A stretch of 64,000 bases of DNA from Symsagittifera roscoffensis (Eukaryota > Xenacoelomorpha > Acoela > Convolutidae): assembly GCF_963678635.1 (NCBI RefSeq), contig NC_087067.1, positions 35,601,966 to 35,665,965 on the forward strand. The letters run 5' to 3'. Below, in pieces: positions 50,649 through 63,725 of the stretch. Made by a program: the position numbers and the translations under genes. Positions within the stretch are counted from its first letter, which is position 1. Every line of letters starts with the position of its first letter. The notes under the pieces are model-generated. The model saw only the letters and a program-made list of their open reading frames with translations, was not told the DNA's origin and did not search any database.

Positions 50649-51058
50649 TGAGTTATGTGCTATGTGGTTAACTCATAGAGTAATTTCGGATAGGGTACAC
50701 CGTCTGCTCGTCACGCTATCTTATTTTCGGCCGGATAGATTCGTGCAACTTCTTAGTCTAATACCGATCCTAATCTTACTCTTATACTATCTAGTCTCAG
50801 GTTGTTTAACTAGTCTCTGCTAGGCTCAATAGATCTAGGGTATACTGGTTTATTGCGGCTGCTGAAGTTCTCTTGGAGAGGCAACTAATTTCTAAGTTAA
50901 ATTCAAATCTCTCTGGTGCTGAAATTACAAGTAATTTCAGCACTTACAAATAAGTGGGTTGTTAGTTAGATGGATCATGATTGGTTAATATTAAATACTT
51001 TACAGTGGTAAAATATCTAATTTATCCAATCATAAAATATAGTTTAGATCAGATTCCA
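50649..51058 (-). repeat. 3' LTR, copy B (minus strand)
   Basis: Reverse complement of the copy A LTR over about 410 bp, with numerous substitutions and a divergent 20 bp near its outer end (between TGAGTTATG and AACTCATAGAG). Followed inward by the same GGATGGG tract. It marks the 3' end of the minus-strand element; the matching 5' LTR is not in the window. Confidence 0.88.
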
Positions 51059-52663
51059 CCCATCCGGGTTTTACAGAGTTTTTTTAGAATTATCTTTCTG
51101 CAATTCAAAGGATGGATGATGGACGTTGGTATTTGGCGAACATCGTACTCTTGTCCGGTTTCTCTTTGTTAGAGAAGTTCCAGGACGCTGGAGTGAAAGG
51201 CATCAATCGTTGTGTCTTCTTGTGACAACGATGGTGTTTCCCAAGGAAATCAATCTGATTTCAGAATGGTTTGCTATGACGGGTTTTTCTGTTTTATGTA
51301 GAGAACTTCTTTTGTGTTCGACCTCGTCTGGGAATGGCGTGGAGATTGTGCGTGGAGGGGGTGCCTTGTAACTCGGATCTGTACGTATACTCGAACATCG
51401 AGGTGGTCATTGGTCTAGTTCAATGAAGTCCTTTTCTGCGAAGTCAAGTCGTACTCTAAATCCTTTGAGTTTGTGATTGTGGACGGCATATCGGTTTGTG
51501 GTTGGCCATTCTTTTTTAAGTATAGTGGGGTCGTTTTGTCTTTGGATGTTCGTCTTTGTTGTTGTGTGCTGATCTATATACTGCAAAGTATAGTTTACAT
51601 TTTATAAAATTTTTATTAGTTCAGTGTTTTAATTATGATTTTGGTTAGTTGTTTTCACAAAAGCATTTGTTTTAGTTCGGTTATTTTGAAGAGTTACTCA
51701 CCCTTGAGTACCTCTTATTAAACATAGATGTGTGACCACAAAGTGTGCATGTAGCGCGGTGGGTTAGGCCGGCTATAGAGCATGCTCAGGACGTCCTCTC
51801 TAGTGGGTTAGGCCAGGAGTGGGAGTATGATTTCGTGCGGTTTCTGTGAGAGGTCCTGTTATGTGATAACGTTTTATGTTGGATTAATGGTGGTTTTTCT
51901 TATGTTTTGTTGGTTGTGTCCTTTTTTCAAAAATCAAATTGTTTTTGGTATGGGTTTGTCTTTCGACTTTTTTGTGTTTTATTATTTATTTCTTAGACTT
52001 TATAATAGTCTTCAAAAGAATAAATTATCCAGTTTTAAACTGGGTTAATCCGGTTTGGGTACCGTTGGTTTTCTTTTCTTAGTCATGCTGTTATTCTATG
52101 ATTTGTGGTGTTTAGTAAGCTGCGTTGGTTAGTTTTGTTTAGTATATTATTCCTTTCCAACCGGGTTAAAGGAAAGATTGAAACTTGTTATCGCGTGTTA
52201 GAGTTGTTGAGTGTGAAAGCTTGAAACTGAAATTCATTATTTAAACAATTCTTCGTGGGCGAGCTGTGCGAGTTTGGATAGAATTCTTGTGCGAGTGAAT
52301 GGAAATATCAAAAAGTTAGTACTGCATTTTCGTTTTATCAATTTACTACATAGAATTTTAATTTTACTGCTGGTTTTGGGAAAAAATTAAATTACAAATT
52401 TTCATTTTTTATGAAATTTACTGCTTTTGGGGAAACAATTTATAAATCAATTTACTACATTTGGTATAAATTTTATCAGTTTATCTTGTGGAAAATATTA
52501 GTGAAATGAAGAATTTTAACAAGTTTATTTTTTATTTTGCTTTTTTGTTTCTTCAGATGATTCTGGTATGAAGGCTAAAGATCTAAATGAAACATGAGTA
52601 AAGAATGGTTAGTATTTATTTCAAATTTATTAGTGAAGAATATGTATAAATTATACTTACCTG
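51059..52663 (-). other. 3' untranslated region, copy B
   Basis: Counterpart of 45316-46874, with the same GGCCTAACCCAC repeats (near 51756 and 51802), the ATTTACTGC cluster and the conserved splice donor next to the stop at 52664-52666. No ORF is supported. Confidence 0.55.
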
Positions 52664-54472
52664 TTAGTCGTCGGGGACAAAACCGTGGGGAAAGATGTCT
52701 TGTATTATGTCGGAGTTTGTTAGTAATTTTGCTAGTATGCGAATGATGTTTTTAGTTTGAAGCAGTGGCCAAAGCAATTGAAGTGCTTTAATTGTTTTTA
52801 GTTCTTCAGTGCCAACTGCAAACTCATAAGGTGCATTTTGAATGAGGTTATATAATTTGTGATTGTATTTAGTATTGTGGATGAAATCTAATTAGGGATT
52901 TCTATAGGTTGGATAAATTCATGTGGGATAAGGAAGGGTCTGGATTGTTCTGCGTTAAGGGTCTTCGTGATGGGACAAAATATATACATCTGTGTTATTG
53001 GGTCATAATTGCGGAGGATGCCGTGGAGGTTAGTATCTTTGATGCAATATGTGAAATTTAGAAAAAATGGTGAAGTGTATTTAGAGTTAAGAAACTGAAA
53101 ACGGTGGTGTGGTTGTCTTGATGGAGTGTGTAGATCAAAATGATTTTGTATGAAGCGATAATATGTATATGTGTGGGTTTGTTTAGTGCGTAACATAATG
53201 TCGTGTGAGCAGTGCAAATTGCGCTCATGTGGTGCAAGGAAGTGGAAGGTTAGTGTAATGAATTGAAATTTTTCTTTAAAACTTTCGTAAGCTTGCATGT
53301 CGGTTAGTGCTTCAGAAATGATGTGATCAAATTTTCGATTAAATAAATTGAGTGTAAAAACATATGGCGTTTTGATGAAAAATTTTTCTGTTAGTTGTGG
53401 GTTAGCGAAGCGATCATCATCTAAAAATTGGTCTTGGTTAGTTCGGATGATGTTATGATCGTAATATTCTAGCGTAAATTCGTTAGCTCGGGGTGCAGTG
53501 AATGTTTTTAGTGATTTTTTATATCCTATATAAGTTAATTGTCTGTGTGTTAGTGGTGTGGTGAGTCGATATAGCATATCTTGATTTCTTTCTATATCGT
53601 TATGAGTATTAGATAATGGTAGGCAAAGGGGATTAGTAAAATGATAATACGATGTCCAATGAAGTGTAGGCATTAAAACATGTTCATCTATAAAACGACG
53701 TGTGTCGTTAGTGTCATGAGGGGTGTTTAAAGTATATTGTGGGAATGAAGGTAAGGTGATTGCTAGAAAATCTTTCGTGCTAGTGTGATGTGGATGATTA
53801 ATATATTCACGGGCTGTTCCTGGTTTGGTTGGGAATGGATGGTTTGGGAATTTTCTTTTAAAAGTGCGATAAGCTCTATTAGTGCTATTTGATGATTCGG
53901 TGGATGTGGATGATTGTGCTAATGATGCAGAATAAGCTGAAGAGGGTGTAGGGGTAGGTGGACTTGAGGATTCTATTGTGGAAGAAATCTGATTTATAGT
54001 GGGGGTGCTAGGGTGTAATAGTTGTTGTTGTAGGGTGATAAAATTATCGAGTTCTTGGGAGATTTAGGGAATATCTGGAGAATTGGATGATCGGTCTGAA
54101 TGAAATCAAGAGTAGGTTGGGGTTACTTGTGAAGCATAAGTGTGTGTAGAAATGGATGGGAGTGGGCTATTTGGTGGGATTGGTTGAAAAGGATTGTTTT
54201 GAAAAAACTGAGGAGTTGGTTTGAAAATTATTGGATGGAGATGGTTCGGAGTCTGCAAATTCATCGGGGGTTTCAATATTAGGGTTATTGAGTTGTGAAA
54301 TGGAGTATAAAACTGAAATATTTGAATTAGTGTCTGAATTCATGCCTGATGTTATATTACTAGTGGGGAAATCGGGTGGCGGGAAAGCAAAAAGTGGAAT
54401 TATTGTAATTGGAGTGTTGAGGTTGGTTGGATGGGAATTTGAGCGGTGTAGGGATTCAAGTTGTCGGCTCAT
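52664..54472 (-). pseudogene. Broken copy of the 599-aa gene
   Basis: Start (54470-54472, in a conserved ATGA with env) and stop (52664-52666) positions are recognisable. The first 100 codons follow copy A, then the frame shifts near 54235. A TAA stands in the Ser/Pro-rich part near 54064. The folded domain is open from about 53673 to 52888, where an indel destroys the final 60 codons. The folded part remains highly similar to copy A. Confidence 0.8.
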
Positions 54473-57088
54473 CGTGGGCTAAAAAAATTATTATTTTGAG
54501 ACTGAAAAGCTGTGGTATGGGGTTGTTCGATAATTTGTTCATATGTATTTTCATCTTGTGAATGATGTGTCATTATATGTTGTATGGGACTTTGTGATAT
54601 GTTTGGTCTAAAATTTTGATTATGTGTTATTGCTAAATTTCGGAAATTTCGTGGGACTAGGGATAATGGATGGTTATGTGGTAGGGGTGGTAACTGTGGT
54701 GCTGTAGGCGTTACCTCTATATTATTATGTTCTTCGTCGTATGTGTTCTGTCTTGTCGCTATTTTTGTATTATATTCTTTTATTTGTGCGTCTAAAAGAA
54801 TTTTGTTTATTGATGATGAAAAAATTCCAAAAAATCCTGCAAATAGTATGCGTGCTACACTTGCTTGTCTACTTACTTGTGTGTGTATAGCACATGTATT
54901 ATAGATTCCTTTTAAAAGTGAAAAAAGAAATCCTATAAAGTTAAACATTGCGTATAAAATAGTCAATTTTTCTAAGATGTAATAGGGCCATCCTAGAAAC
55001 TCGAGAATTTCATTTTTTAGTGTAACAAAGCTAAAAATATTTATAGGTGAAATATCTTGTGGTCGGTATTTTTCACCGTTTAGATATATATAGTCTTTTA
55101 TGTCTTTAAAATATCCGCTATAATCTTGTGTATAGATATCTGCAAATCCTGCTGTTTCGGCAAGTTTGCGTAAGTTTTGGTCAATTGATTGTCTTTGTAT
55201 AGTGTCCATTTGTGTTAATAATTCTTGGAATTGTTGTGTTCTAATGTGGTGTTGTATATCGGATTTTGAATATGTTCCAATTGATTGTAAGTCGATATTT
55301 GGGTTTCGAGCAATAGCTCTAATGCTTTCGGGTGAAATTTTTTTGAGTGATTGCATTAATGTGGGGTATGGGGTAAGAAGGTAATATTTATCTTCATCAG
55401 GGTTCAGTTGTACTACATTGTGGCTATTTTCTGATCCACATGGGACTGCGGTATCCCAGAAATATGTTCGTCTTGAAAGTGTGTCAACGAAATGTACTTT
55501 ATTTTTTTAAAAGATAGGGATTCTTTTATAGCATCTTTTATCTTCAAAAACATATAGTGGTGATACTTTTTTGGTACAGGTATACAACTATAAAATGTTT
55601 CCTTCGTAGTCTAAAAAATTTGATCTATTTCCTGATAATAAATATCCTGCGTAAGGGTATTTTTAATACTGCTAGTGCAAGTGATTGTAGGATTTGTGTC
55701 CGTTCTAATTCGCATAGTTGGTGAAGTGTTTATACTTCAGAGAGTGACATTTCCTGAAAAGTTCGACTAATTGTGTAGTCTAGTTTCATATCTAAGTGAA
55801 TATCACAGTGAATATTACCAAAATAAGAATTTTTCATTAGTGATAGTTCTTGTAAGCGTGTGCTGCTAGTGTCATGTGGCTGTAGATGTCCACCAGGTTG
55901 ACCATTACTTTTTTGAAAATTAACTGGTATATATGATGTTCCTTCGTTTAGGGGATGACCTGTGGCATAAGGGTCAATTTTTATTTTTCCAGTGGTCATG
56001 TCGAAACCTTTTTCGTATTCAACTAATATTTCAGAATATTGTGTTTTGTAAAGTGGGTTTCTGTATTTGCATGCAAGTTCTGTTTCTTGATATATTTGAA
56101 AACGTGTCAATTTATTTTCTATATTGTGGATGTTTCTAAAATCAGTACTTTGTTTTCGTGATGGATTTACTTGTTCATATGGGATTGATTGTGTGAAATA
56201 TTTCTCGTGAAATTTTATCATTCGGGCGTGTATTTTTGCTACTTGAAATGTTGTACATGTATCTTCGGGAAACCAAACAATTGTTGCTTGTGTTCGTGTT
56301 GTAGGGTCACAATAGCCTTGATCGTTTTTACAAGGTAATCTAATTCTTTGATAGATCATTGTGTTGTCAGATAAATCTCGTGTGAGTTGTATTTTTTCAA
56401 GTTGTTTTTTCCAATCGAAAAACATTATTTCTTGATATCCTTTATTTTTTGTGTCTGCTTTGCAGTTTGACGGGTTATTTATACCAATGTGTGGTATCCA
56501 GTGTTTATCGTGTATGTCATAAGTTAATCTTCCGTGTGCGCCGTTGTATGGGTATTTTTCATCTAGTTTTATATGTCCTTGATATCTTTCAAGTTCTGCT
56601 TGATGTACAGAATCTGCAAAAACTTGGAAATATACTAATTTTCTGTCGGTGTTTTTATTTCTTGTGATATTTAGTCTGAGTAACTCGTTTTTACAATCAT
56701 CGGGATTGAGATGTAAAAGTCGTTCGATATTACTTTGGTAAAATGATTCGTGGTCAAGTCGGTTTTTATTTCCGTTTGAGACTTGTGAACAATGTACTTT
56801 CTTTTCGGAAAATGTTGCTGTGAATTTATATCCGATAACTGTTGTTGCTCGGGCTTTTGAATAGAGTGTCGCTATTACATTTGTAGTTTCTATAGCTTGT
56901 GGTTCTGTTTCGCATTGTGATACTTGATTTATTGCTTATTTGTGTAGTGTTTTTTGTTCATTTTCTTCACAATCGTAAAGTGTTACTAATAAGTCTTGGG
57001 GTCCTGTGCGGGGAGAAGGATTTATGTTCTGATTGGAGATTACTAGAAAAAAGAGTTGAAGAAAAATTAATATTTTTAGAATATACAT
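54469..57088 (-). pseudogene. Broken copy of env
   Basis: The start codon (57086-57088), signal peptide and stop (54469-54471) are still recognisable. A stop lies about 50 codons in, near 56937. A further stop occurs after the MSLSE motif (about 55730), with frame disruption around 55510-55680. The C-terminal 295 codons, including both hydrophobic segments, stay open (54469-55356), and a 231-codon central block is open (55730-56425). Confidence 0.8.
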
Positions 57089-58229
57089 GTGTATGATAAT
57101 CCTGAGTATGGGTTATAAAATGTGATGTAACCAATTGTCTTTTTGGTATATCTGTCGTATTTATATATTACTTCAGTTGTTATAAATGGTGGTGATAGTG
57201 ATTGAGCTGTTATATTTGGTGGGTTTAATGGGTAAGGATGTTGAGCAATGTTGTTTAGTTTAACCGTGATTTCAAATTTTAATTGTAGACTATTTTGTTG
57301 GAGTATTTGGATGTTATGATCACGAATGTCTTCGTGGGTATCTTGTCTATACTGTAATCTATTAAGTGCCCAGTTGTGTATTCGGTTACTTTCTGGGTGC
57401 TGTCCAAATAATGGTGGGGGTGCTGTGAATGTATTCCAGTCTAATCTTAGAGGGATATTTGTTGATGATTGTTCTCGATATCTAGCGTCAAGATTATTGG
57501 GGAAATTTAAAGGAAAAGGTGTCGGTGAAATTTGGCTTATTGATGGTGTTGATGGTAGTGATAATATTTCTGGTAGTGATGATGATGTTGTTGTATCGGT
57601 AGAAATATCTATTGGATCATTTATTAAATTGGGTTCACCTTGTGTGAATGATTGTGTTGTCCAATATGGTAGTCGTGATGTTTGGTTTGGGGGTTAAAGG
57701 GATTTTCACGTATTTGTTCAGATGTTGGTTTTGAACCTAAGTAGTCTGAGGGTAGGCTTGAGGTGCTACGTTGTGAAAGAAGCGTAGGGGTTTCTGGTAA
57801 TATACCAATTGGGTTTTCCGGAGTACTTTGTGATGGGGATTGGGGTATATCAAAATGAACTCGGGGGGTTTGAAAATTTCTGTTTCGTCGTGGATGTATA
57901 ATTTGTCTATTTATTTCAACTGTATTTTGATTTGGGCTAAGATTTCGTATTCTACTTAATTCTTGTGGTAGTGTTGGGTACAAGTTATATGTTGGTTCAC
58001 TTAGAGGTGCTTGTCGTTGAACTGGTTCTAGTGGTTCAGATAAGCGAGCGTGTCGTTCTTCAAAGGTATATGGGTTATATTGGAAAGAAATTCGTGTAGA
58101 TGTTTGGCGGTTTTGGGTAGTTGTAGGTGGTGTTGGGTTTTCCTGGGATGATGTCGGTGAAGACTGACTGTGTGATTGTTGGTTAGCAATTTTTGAGGGT
58201 TTTTTATTGATATCTTTTAGTGAAAAAAT
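57076..58229 (-). pseudogene. Copy of the AUG-less frame
   Basis: Homologous throughout to 39777-40913, again without any ATG in frame. A one-base deletion in a run of C near 57694 shifts the frame; otherwise both parts are open. Unlike copy A, the frame extends upstream over the stop of the 62-aa ORF, overlapping it by about 13 nt in the -1 frame, with AAATTTTTT just before that stop. Confidence 0.7.
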
Positions 58230-58405
58230 TTATGTTTATTGTAGTATTCTTCTAGAAAAAGAATTAAAAGGATTGTTGCTAAAGCGAATGTTATGACTGC
58301 CTTCTTTATACATTTGCATATTGTCAAGATGAGGAATGATAAAAATGTTATAAAAATTACAAATAGTAAAAAAATATCTGTTCTACTAAAAATAGTTCGT
58401 ATCAT
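58217..58405 (-). CDS. 62-aa membrane ORF, copy B1
   Basis: Intact, 89% identical to the copy A protein, same two helices and CKCIKK turn. It starts in the ATGA shared with the 76-aa ORF. It is intact although env and pol of this copy are broken; short length makes chance survival possible. Confidence 0.55.
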   Translation of the reverse strand: MIRTIFSRTDIFLLFVIFITFLSFLILTICKCIKKAVITFALATILLILFLEEYYNKHKFFH

Positions 58406-58632
58406 TTAGATAAGTTTTGTGTCTCGTACCTGTGAATATGGTCAATGGCTTTTGAAAGTTGGAGGCATAGTTCAAATATGGAATAGAAATTTAAAAAAAT
58501 ATTGCAAAAAGTGATTAAGATTTTTACCAAAGCTTCAAAAATATCAAAAAGAAATATGATTAAAGGTTGGAATATTGTTAAAAAGTTTATGAAAATGTTG
58601 AGTATTATGTTGACTGATCGAGAGAAGAGCAT
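58402..58632 (-). CDS. 76-aa membrane ORF, copy B1
   Basis: Intact, same length as in copy A but only about 59% identical. The IIFLFDI, FCNIFL, LQLSK, IHRY and NLSK blocks are conserved, and the remaining changes mostly swap one hydrophobic residue for another. The internal CACAG|GTACG is retained. Confidence 0.5.
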   Translation of the reverse strand: MLFSRSVNIILNIFINFLTIFQPLIIFLFDIFEALVKILITFCNIFLNFYSIFELCLQLSKAIDHIHRYETQNLSK

Positions 58633-59233
58633 TTAAGAAATGGTTTCTTGATCGAATATTTTTTGTTGTTTGGGGCAATTTTCAAGTGTGGTCGAGTTAT
58701 TTATTGGTTTTTTGACAAGTGGGTTGAGTTTTGTGAAAAATTGTTTGGGGGCGAATTTTATGGTGTTCGGGAGGTCTTCTTTTACTTTATTTTTGTTTGT
58801 CAAGTGATTTGGGGTATTTTTGAGATTTTTATACTTTAGGCTAATTTAATATGGTCGTTCTTTTACTTTAGGCTAATTTAACATTTTTGTTTGGGGGGTA
58901 TCTGAGGTCTGAGTTGGGGAAATAATGTTGATCTTTGCGTTATTAGATAAGGGAGGGTTATGATATTATGGTGATATTTTTTTTAGTTGTCAAGTTGGAG
59001 TGGTTTGCTTATATTTGACCTGGAGGTCGTAAAGTTATAGTTATAGATATGCCTGGAGTTTAATATTTTTCGTCTAATTGGTTTGTGTTAGAGTTATAGA
59101 AGGTGACGGATTGAATGAATCTTATTGGCTAATTTTGAACTAGAATCGCTGCGTGTTTGTCAGCATGTTTTTTGAAAAATGAAAGTTTAAAACGTTTCAG
59201 AGGTGCAAAGATTATTAATTGTAAAATTAAAGT
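58633..59233 (-). other. Inter-cistronic gap, copy B1
   Basis: Counterpart of 38756-39355 with both TTAGCCTAAAG copies and ATTTTTATA at 58825-58833 (TATAAAAAT on the minus strand). No ORF is supported on the coding strand. Confidence 0.5.
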
Positions 59234-62200
59234 TGTTTTTGAAATTCAACTTTCTTTAATATTTTAGATTGTGGAATGAATGTTTTGTATTTTTTGCGTG
59301 GTTGATTTCTAAGTCGTGACGACTCTCTATGTTCTGATTTCTCTAATTGTTCTTGGGGTATAATTTTTTCTGTCATTTTTCTATTTTTACTTTCTTTTTA
59401 AGGTATATTTTGATCTAGCTTTTTTTGTATTGTTTTTCGTTGTAGTTGATTTTTTATTTTGTTTTTCGAGGTGAATGTCATTTTGCTCTTTTGTTTCACT
59501 TTCCGTATGTGGGTGATTTGGAATAACTTTTAAACCTGTGAAAGAATATAATTGAGTTAGTTCGCGTAGTGCGTATTCTTTTGGGTAATAAGGCAATAAA
59601 TTGTTTCGATGTTGAACAATTTCTTTTTGGTCTGAGTCGGTGATTTTGTATGTTACGTCAGTGGGTTTGGCAATTATTTGGTATGGTCCTTTACGAAGGG
59701 GTTGTAATTTTTTAGAAATTCGTTTTTGAGTGTTAAAATTAGGTATTAAAACAAATGTTCCAATTTTCAAATCGGAGGCTGGTGTAAAGCGTGAATTTAT
59801 TTGTTCATTAATGTTTTGCCTTTGTAACAACTTTTTGTTACTTTTTGGTAAATTTCATTGTGTTTTTTATCTCTATTTAAAATCCATTCGGTGTGTGTAC
59901 CGGAGGCTGATTTAAGAATTTGTAGGTGATGAAAATGATCTTCATCATGTGTGTGTAAAGGTAGGTTATAACAAATGGAGTCTTTATTCGGTTGACAATG
60001 ACTTTGTGCATTTTTATGAGAGTTTGCTGTAAACATAATTGGTTAACGTGGCTTTTGATTAAAAACCATTTCATATGGTGACATTCCTAGAGTTGTCGTA
60101 ATTTGTGAAATATATGCTAAGGGGAATAATTTTACATCTGCTGACCATTCGGTGTATCTTGTATCATTTCCATTGATGATACATCTAAGATATTCTTGTA
60201 GTGAACGGTTCATACCTTCGACTAAGCCGTTTGTCCAAGGTGCATGAGATGTACGTGGTTTGTGCCTAATGTTATATAAATGACATAGTGTGATGATTTC
60301 ATTATTTATGAATTCTGTACCGTTGTCTGTAACTAAAATTTGGGGTATTCCGAACTTGGCTATCCATTGTTCATAAAGTGTTGTGTAAGCGTAATAAGCG
60401 TTACAATGTGGTACTGGGTTGAGTGCTACATAATGTGTAAATGCGTCAACAATTACCATAATGTAGGAGTTTCCTTCAGATGATGGTAAATTGGTCCTTT
60501 TGTATCAAATGAGATACGATGGTTAAAGTATAAACTCTGTCCTTTAAAATCTTGTTTTTGTGCTATTTGTTTTTGATTTGGATAAGGTTTATTTAGCTGA
60601 CATACTATACAATCATTGCATAGTACTTTTATCCAAATTGGTGCATTTGGGAAATAGAAATTTTGTATAAAATTTGAAAATGTTTTTTCTGATCCTGAGT
60701 GTCCTTTAATGTTTTGTGTATGTGAAATGTTAAAAGCTATGAGAATCATACTTAAAGGGAGACAGGGAACTGTAGATTCATTTAATTGGTATTCTAGAAG
60801 GTCTGTGTTTTCATTGATTGTTGTATTATTAAATTTTCGAAAATATCGGAGGAGTGTTTTATTTCCTAAAATCGTGGTATCTGCTTTTACGGGTTTAGTT
60901 TTGTATTTATGCCATGATTTCAGTTGTCTAATTACTAGGTCAAGATTTTGATATTGTTTCTAGGTATTAATTGTAATTTTATCTGTTGGGGGGAGAAAAA
61001 TGTTTTCAATTCCTAATTTAGATAAAGGAATTGTGTCAAGTGGGTCATGGAGGTCAAAAACTTGATTTATTGTGTATTTTGAATCATTTGTTTGTGGTCC
61101 TGATAAATTTATTTTATCAGTTAGATTTTCTTTTTCAATTAACGGAAAAAGGTCTTTTTTATGCGAGTGTTGTTTTACTCTTTTTTGTTGGGTGTTATTT
61201 TTTATCCATTGTGAGGATGGAATTGGTTTGAAAGTTGATGTTCCAAGTAGGTCAACTTCGTAGTGGTTGTATTGGCAATCTAAGTAAAGTGGGAAGTGTT
61301 GTAGGTTATTTATCTGTGATTGTTCAATGTCAGTTTTTACTGCATATTTGCATTCTAGTCGGGGTGATGTTTCGTTTTCTGCAAGGTAAAATTTTATATT
61401 TTTGGGTATTTCAACTGTAGTTTTTCGTGTAAGTAATTCAGGTGGTGTATTTCGACTTAATGTATCTGGTAATGCAAGATTCTTTCCTGCTGTCCAAACT
61501 ATATGTAAGTTTGGAAATTTCATTAGAATTAATTGAAATCTATAAACTCGGTGATTTGGGTTTGACTTTTGTGTAAAGAGAAAAATGATTGGTTTGTGAT
61601 CTGTGAATAGAACTGTTGGATGTTTTGATCCAAGTATCAGAAATCCATATTCTGTAATTGTATCAAATATAGCTGTACATTTTCTCATTAAAGTTGAGAG
61701 TCGTAGCTCTGCTTGAGTGAATAATCGAGAATTTGCTGATATAAGGTTCATTTTATTTGTACCATTGTGTGATTGTAATAATGCTGCGCCGATGCCAAAA
61801 TTTGAAGCATCGCACATTGCATAGAATGGGTGATTTGGATCTGGAATTGTATTTGAAATTTGTTCAGTTAAAAGTTTTTTAATTTCTTCAAATCGTGTTT
61901 GATGTTCTGTATTCCATTCAAAATTATTTTGTTGTCTGAGGATATTATAGAATGGTCTTAAATATAATTGCATTTTATAAACGTATTTGCTTTAAAAATT
62001 CAACATTCCAAGGAATTCTTGGATTTTCTTTTTGTTTGTTGGTGGTTGAAGTTTTTAAATAGCATCAATGCGTAATTTTAATGGAGTTATTGTCTTTCTT
62101 TCTATATTATGTCCTAAAAATTTAACTCGTGTTAAAAAGAAGTGTGACTTATCGGGGGCGGCCTTCAGATTTTCGTTTTGAAGTATTTTGTGATAGTGTT

Positions 62201-63143
62201 CTAAAACTGTAAACATTTCTTCTTTTGTCCGTGATTGCATAAAAACATCGTCTAAATAAGTGATTGCGTTTTTCTTGATAATTAGTGGTCTAAAAATTTT
62301 GCTCATAAAAGCTGAAAATGCTGCTGGTCCTATGGATATTCCAATGAATAGGCGGTTGAATTCATATTGCTGATTTCCAATAACAAATTGTGTTAAACGT
62401 CGTGATTGTTCATCTAGTGGCATTTGATTGAATGCACTATTCATATCTGCGATTGTAAAGTATTTTCCGTTTATTTTTGTTAAAATAACTTGTATTGGTT
62501 CAATAGGCCAATTGCATTTTGATTCGTCTATTAGTGAATTTAGATATCTAGCGTCTAAAACTATTTTTAATGATTCTCCTTTTGCTAAGATGATAACAGG
62601 GTTAATAAATGTGTTACCTTTTGGTTGTTCTTCTTTGTTTACCGGTGAGATAATTTTATATTGCTCTAAAATATCGAGTAATCTGTTTACTTTATCGTGT
62701 AAATGAATTGGTACTTTACTTGCTCTTTGTTTTTTGAAAACTGCGTCAGGTTTTAACGGGAGATGTAGTGATGAACTGATTTTGCCAACATCAAATTTGG
62801 ATGTTGCATAGACTGATGAATATTTTATTAGCTGTTTGGCTAACTTATCAAATTTGTCTTGTGTTATTTGTGAATGTTGGAAGTTAAACATTGTTAAAAA
62901 TTTCTGTTGATCCTCTGTATAGTTATTTATGTTGAATGTAGGTTTGAAATATGGGGTTTTTGTGAAATAATCTGTATTTCTTTTTTCATTACTTATTATA
63001 TTATTTATGGATAGTACTTCGTTAAGAATTGTGGATTGACAAATATCTAATAATTGGAGTATGTTATTTACGCGGTATGCTTTTTCATGTATTGGTGATA
63101 TTGTAGCGTTGGTTTTGCAATATCCTAAAAGTCCTAAGGGTAA
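59234..63143 (-). pseudogene. Broken pol (RT, RNase H, integrase), copy B
   Basis: Covers copy A codons from about 1443 (just before RT) to the C-terminus. The RT block 62055-62891 with YLDD is open and ends at a TAA in place of a Gln codon. A second stop lies near 61992. RNase H is open at 60960-61973 and ends at a TAG. The integrase zinc-site block is 60453-60749, then a one-base deletion. The catalytic core block is 60043-60459, ending at TAA in place of Lys after QKPR, and a further indel lies near 59830. The GPY/F block is open (59387-59830) but its tail is frameshifted. It cannot make an active polymerase. Confidence 0.88.
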
Positions 63144-63309
63144 TGTCGTTCTTCAAAGGTATATGGGTTATATTGGAAAGAAATTCGTGTAGATGTTTGG
63201 CGGTTTTGGGTAGTTGTAGGTGGTGTTGGGTTTTCCTGGGATGATGTCGGTGAAGACTGACTGTGTGATTGTTGGTTAGCAATTTTTGAGGGTTTTTTAT
63301 TGATATCTT

Positions 63310-63498
63310 TTAGTGAAAAAATTTATGTTTATTGAAGTATTCTTCTAGAAAAAGAATTAAAAGGATTGTTGCTAAAGCGAATGTTATGACTGCCTTCTTT
63401 ATACATTTGCATATTGTCAAGATGAGGAATGATAAAAATGTTATAAAAATTACAAATAGTAAAAAAATATCTGTTCTACTAAAAATAGTTCGTATCAT
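63310..63498 (-). CDS. 62-aa membrane ORF, copy B2
   Basis: Intact; differs from copy B1 at a single residue near the C-terminus (EEYF instead of EEYY). Same position relative to its neighbours. Confidence 0.5.
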   Translation of the reverse strand: MIRTIFSRTDIFLLFVIFITFLSFLILTICKCIKKAVITFALATILLILFLEEYFNKHKFFH

Positions 63499-63725
63499 TT
63501 AGATAAGTTTTGTGTCTCGTACCTGTGAATATGGTCAATGGCTTTTGAAAGTTGGAGGTATAGTTCAAATATGGAATAGAAAATTAAAAAAATATTGCAA
63601 AAAGTGATTAAGATTTTTACAAAAGCTTCAAAAATATCAAAAAGAAATATGATTAAAGGTTGGAATATTGTTAAAAAGTTTATGAAAATGTTGAGTATTA
63701 TGTTGACTGATCGAGAGAAGAGCAT
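63495..63725 (-). CDS. 76-aa membrane ORF, copy B2
   Basis: Intact; a few conservative differences from copy B1 (for example EAFVK for EALVK and IFLIF for IFLNF). Upstream lies the same gap sequence with the TATA-like box at 63918-63926 up to the window end. Confidence 0.5.
   Translation of the reverse strand: MLFSRSVNIILNIFINFLTIFQPLIIFLFDIFEAFVKILITFCNIFLIFYSIFELYLQLSKAIDHIHRYETQNLSK

Larger units (their letters stand above)
58051..58907 (-). repeat. Duplicated segment, left copy
   Basis: Almost identical to 63144-64000 (constant offset 5093 bp). Differences I can see include GTAGTATTC versus GAAGTATTC near 58229 and AAATTT versus AAAATT near 58490. It contains the 5' part of the AUG-less frame, both small ORFs and the TATA-like box. 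Confidence 0.88.

Noticed and set aside
53673-54472. Plus-strand frames over the minus-strand copy (for example 54231-54482)
   Set aside because: They are antisense shadows of the broken 599-aa gene and its low-complexity N-terminus.
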